Below, one piece after another: positions 6,431 to 7,968 of a stretch of DNA of 7,968 nucleotides. Where the stretch lies: positions 1 to 7,968 of the forward strand of contig JAHXHF010000195.1 of NCBI GenBank assembly GCA_025656895.1, given 5' to 3'. Below the pieces are notes generated by a model, which saw only the letters and a program-made list of their open reading frames with translations, was not told the DNA's origin and did no database searches. The position numbers were made by a program, and so were the translations under genes. This stretch comes from a gamma proteobacterium symbiont of Bathyaustriella thionipta (GTDB lineage Bacteria; Pseudomonadota; Gammaproteobacteria; Chromatiales; Chromatiaceae). Each line of letters begins with the position of its first letter. Position 1 is the stretch's first letter.

Positions 6431-7000
6431 CTATGGAATAGGCATGATTTTTTGTAAGGTACGAGCGGGTTCTGCCATATAGTTCATATCATGCCCCATA
6501 TATTGCACCTGGTTATTCATGTGAGTTATGGCGCTGGCGATATGGTCCACATTTTTTTGCACAACCGCTACATGTTGATTGATGCCGCTCATGTTGCTTT
6601 GCATGGTTTGCATATCCCGGGTGATGATGCCCATATGCTGATGCATGACAGCGGTTTGATTTTTCATGTCATCCAGTAATGCGACCCGTTTTTCCATAGA
6701 GTCAACAGCAGCACTGACTTTGCGCATCTGGTGGGTTACGGTTGTGAAATTCTGATTCATGTAGTTCACAATATCGCTGATACGGTTGATTTGCGCAGAC
6801 AGGCTCAATAACAGAATGAGCAGGGATATGGCAATCAGTCCCAGCACAATCATGCCGACACGAATGGCGGCTTTCAGGTCATGCCCCATTTTCTCCTTGA
6901 TCTCGATCTGCTTGACCAGAATCGCTTCAAAGGCACTCGCTGCGCGTAACAGTTGCTCGTCAGAAATCGGTGCAAGTTCTTGTTCTTTGGCTGGCGTCAT
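6431..7000 (-). CDS. Single-pass membrane protein with methionine-rich coiled coil, paralogue of the gene at 5874-6422
   Basis: This 189-aa protein is also of unknown family. Residues 1-45 are a polar, helical N-terminal region with acidic and basic residues (ISDEQLLRAASAFEAILVKQ). Residues 46-68 are a strongly hydrophobic transmembrane helix. From I71 to M175 there is a long coiled coil, with core residues at 71, 74, 78, 81, 85, 88 and so on to L109, one 3-residue skip to M112, then unbroken 3-4 spacing to M175. The tail reads MAEPARTLQKIMPIP. Aligned without gaps to the downstream protein at an offset of five residues, I count about 26 identities in 112 positions. The break in register and the proline (P178 here, P173 there) fall at the same places. 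The start is ATG 6998-7000 with no clear ribosome binding site; an in-frame TAG lies a short way upstream and no other ATG start intervenes. It is the first gene of the pair. Function is unknown; a membrane-anchored oligomeric stalk is my inference. Confidence 0.8.
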   Translation of the reverse strand: MTPAKEQELAPISDEQLLRAASAFEAILVKQIEIKEKMGHDLKAAIRVGMIVLGLIAISLLILLLSLSAQINRISDIVNYMNQNFTTVTHQMRKVSAAVDSMEKRVALLDDMKNQTAVMHQHMGIITRDMQTMQSNMSGINQHVAVVQKNVDHIASAITHMNNQVQYMGHDMNYMAEPARTLQKIMPIP

Positions 7001-7063
7001 AGGCTTGATTGCCGGATAGGGCTTGCTACTGAAATAATTGTAAATTTCTTCATACTACCGGCT

Positions 7064-7093
7064 ATTGTAGCAGCTTATTGTGGTATAAATCAG
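7064..7093 (-). promoter_or_regulatory. Candidate sigma70-type promoter for the coiled-coil pair
   Basis: On the minus strand, CTGATT (7088-7093) and TACAAT (7064-7069) are separated by 18 bp. The -10 matches the consensus at five of six positions; the -35 matches at three (the TGA core). Transcription would begin near 7057, about 55 nt before the first coiled-coil gene. Confidence 0.35.
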
Positions 7094-7124
7094 GACGCTT
7101 AATCAGGCTTGTTGATACGACTCA

Positions 7125-7157
7125 ATGCTTCACCTGTTAACCTGGATGTTTCACCCG
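7125..7157 (-). repeat. Phased direct repeat, possible activator-binding sites
   Basis: The minus strand reads CGGGTGAAACAT (7146-7157) and CAGGTGAAGCAT (7125-7136), identical at 10 of 12 positions with starts 21 bp apart, or two helical turns. A related GGTTAA lies between them. They lie about 30-65 bp upstream of the candidate -35, a normal place for an activator. Confidence 0.4.
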
Positions 7158-7243
7158 GGAACGGTGCGAGGGCGCGTTCAGCGCTGCGCGGTTACACTAC
7201 GTACTTTGCTTATATTCGCTGAATCATTATGAACGACAATGGC

Positions 7244-7968
7244 TTAGCTTGATTTCAGAGCGACCGGGTGAAATATCCGGGTTAGCCATCGATGAGGGAT
7301 TTTAGCCTGCAGCAGGCGCAGCATCAGCCATAACAGGCTGAGCGGCAGCAGAATGACCTGCAATATAAACAGGCCGCTATAGGCGGTGATCAGTTGTAAT
7401 AAAGCATGAATAATTTCTTCGGCCCGACTGAATATCTGTTCGAATGCCTGCTTGAGCTGTTCAATCTGGCTGTTTTCATCGCTGCTGAAATAGTCAAGAA
7501 CACTGGACTCCTGGCTATTGCTGAAAGGATCGCTGTGGCTGTATTGATCAGAAAGTGATGATAATTCCTGCAATGCCTGCTCAATCTGGGGAGCAAACAG
7601 CTGTGTATAGGCGTAGCTGCTTATAGCCGCCGACAGAGGCAGTAGCAGACGTAATATCAACAGTAATAATACGGCTTTAAGCAAAGGCGCGCTGAGCCAG
7701 TTGGCATAGCTTCGCAACCACAGCAGCGGGATAAAAAATAACAGCAGGATTCCCAGGGCGAAGAAGGAAAGATGGCGTCCCAGTTCATAGCCGGTTTTTT
7801 GGATGCTGATGGAAACAATGGAGGCAACCATGACCGATGACAAACGTTCGGTCATGTCATCAATGGGGTCAAGAATCTGGCCTGCCGCAATATTCAGGCC
7901 TATACCGGCGGGGGATAGCTGCAGTTGTGATTCCTTTAAAACCGAAACAATGGCGTTAACCCCGCGAG
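7244..7968 (-). CDS. Unknown multi-pass membrane protein, 5' end outside the window
   Basis: The minus-strand frame is open from the right edge (first full codon at 7964-7966) to TGA at 7244-7246, giving 240 visible residues. An ATG at 7855 is in frame but probably internal, because the preceding residues look like real protein (RGVNAIVSVLKESQLQL, then SPAGIGLNIAAGQILDPIDD). I see hydrophobic helices at about 66-86, 94-117 and 195-219 of the visible part. Between the last two is a hydrophilic, Ser/Glu/Gln-rich segment of some 75 residues (for example SQESSVLDYFSSDENSQ) with helical ends. The C-terminus is basic (IPHRWLTRIFHPVALKSS) and probably cytoplasmic. The ILDPIDDMTERLS block resembles a conserved stretch I associate with uncharacterised proteobacterial membrane proteins, but I cannot name the family. 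It reads in the same direction as the coiled-coil pair, 243 bp upstream of it; co-transcription is possible but a promoter seems to intervene. Confidence 0.75.
   Translation of the reverse strand, partial: RGVNAIVSVLKESQLQLSPAGIGLNIAAGQILDPIDDMTERLSSVMVASIVSISIQKTGYELGRHLSFFALGILLLFFIPLLWLRSYANWLSAPLLKAVLLLLILRLLLPLSAAISSYAYTQLFAPQIEQALQELSSLSDQYSHSDPFSNSQESSVLDYFSSDENSQIEQLKQAFEQIFSRAEEIIHALLQLITAYSGLFILQVILLPLSLLWLMLRLLQAKIPHRWLTRIFHPVALKSS

Larger units (their letters stand above)
7001..7243. other. Non-coding region upstream of the coiled-coil pair
   Basis: This 243-bp stretch lies between the membrane-protein gene on the right and the coiled-coil pair, all read leftward. It holds a candidate promoter, a pair of phased direct repeats, a GC-rich patch around 7173-7190 with the palindrome CAGCGCTG at 7179-7186, and a possible 18-codon reading frame. 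No terminator is evident after the stop at 7244. Confidence 0.6.

Noticed and set aside
5868..6679. Plus-strand frames rich in His and Met opposite the coiled-coil genes
   Set aside because: Their His-rich composition is what the complement of Met (ATG) codons gives (CAT); they have no independent support.
7173..7190. GC-rich inverted repeat as a terminator after the membrane-protein gene
   Set aside because: The arms are short and partly offset, the core is a self-palindrome, and no T-run follows on either strand.

Overview
The window is a chromosomal stretch of about 50% GC by eye, densely coded. It probably comes from a gammaproteobacterium. That assignment is inference from gene style (short Shine-Dalgarno sites, Na/Pi transporters with PhoU-like tails, an ATP-cone fused to a 2-phosphoglycerate-kinase-like domain); no marker gene settles it. 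I see no RNA gene, insertion sequence, CRISPR array or phage gene.

Left half (1-3802, minus strand): four genes in the same direction. In transcription order they are a UspA-type universal stress protein (TTG start), a 600-aa Na/phosphate cotransporter-family protein with a PhoU-like tail, an ATP-cone/P-loop kinase resembling 2-phosphoglycerate kinase, and the N-terminal 81 residues of a histidine phosphatase (phosphoglycerate-mutase superfamily) cut by the window edge. Gaps of 5, 60 and 14 bp suggest one operon. All four plausibly deal with phosphate or phosphoester metabolism.

Centre (3803-5828): a 172-bp divergent control region, then a second Na/phosphate cotransporter-family protein on the plus strand. 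Its start is best placed at ATG 3975, behind an AAGAGG ribosome binding site. The two transporters are distant homologues that share the inverted-repeat QSS architecture. They differ in the second signature (QSSS in the first, QSSH in the second) and in their cytoplasmic tails.

Right half (5874-7968, minus strand): two adjacent genes encode small single-pass membrane proteins with very methionine-rich C-terminal coiled coils. They are paralogues. Aligned without gaps from just after the membrane helix to a proline near the C-terminus, both keep an almost perfect 3-4 hydrophobic register with a single break at the same aligned position. I do not recognise the family, and this pair is the best candidate here for something undescribed. 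Upstream lie a 243-bp non-coding stretch, with a candidate promoter and a 21-bp-phased direct repeat, and then the 3' part of an unknown multi-pass membrane protein that runs off the right edge.

How they may work together: the two transporters, the stress protein and the kinase/phosphatase pair look like a phosphate-handling locus. The coiled-coil pair points tail-to-tail at the second transporter and has its own control region, so a functional link to phosphate is only positional.
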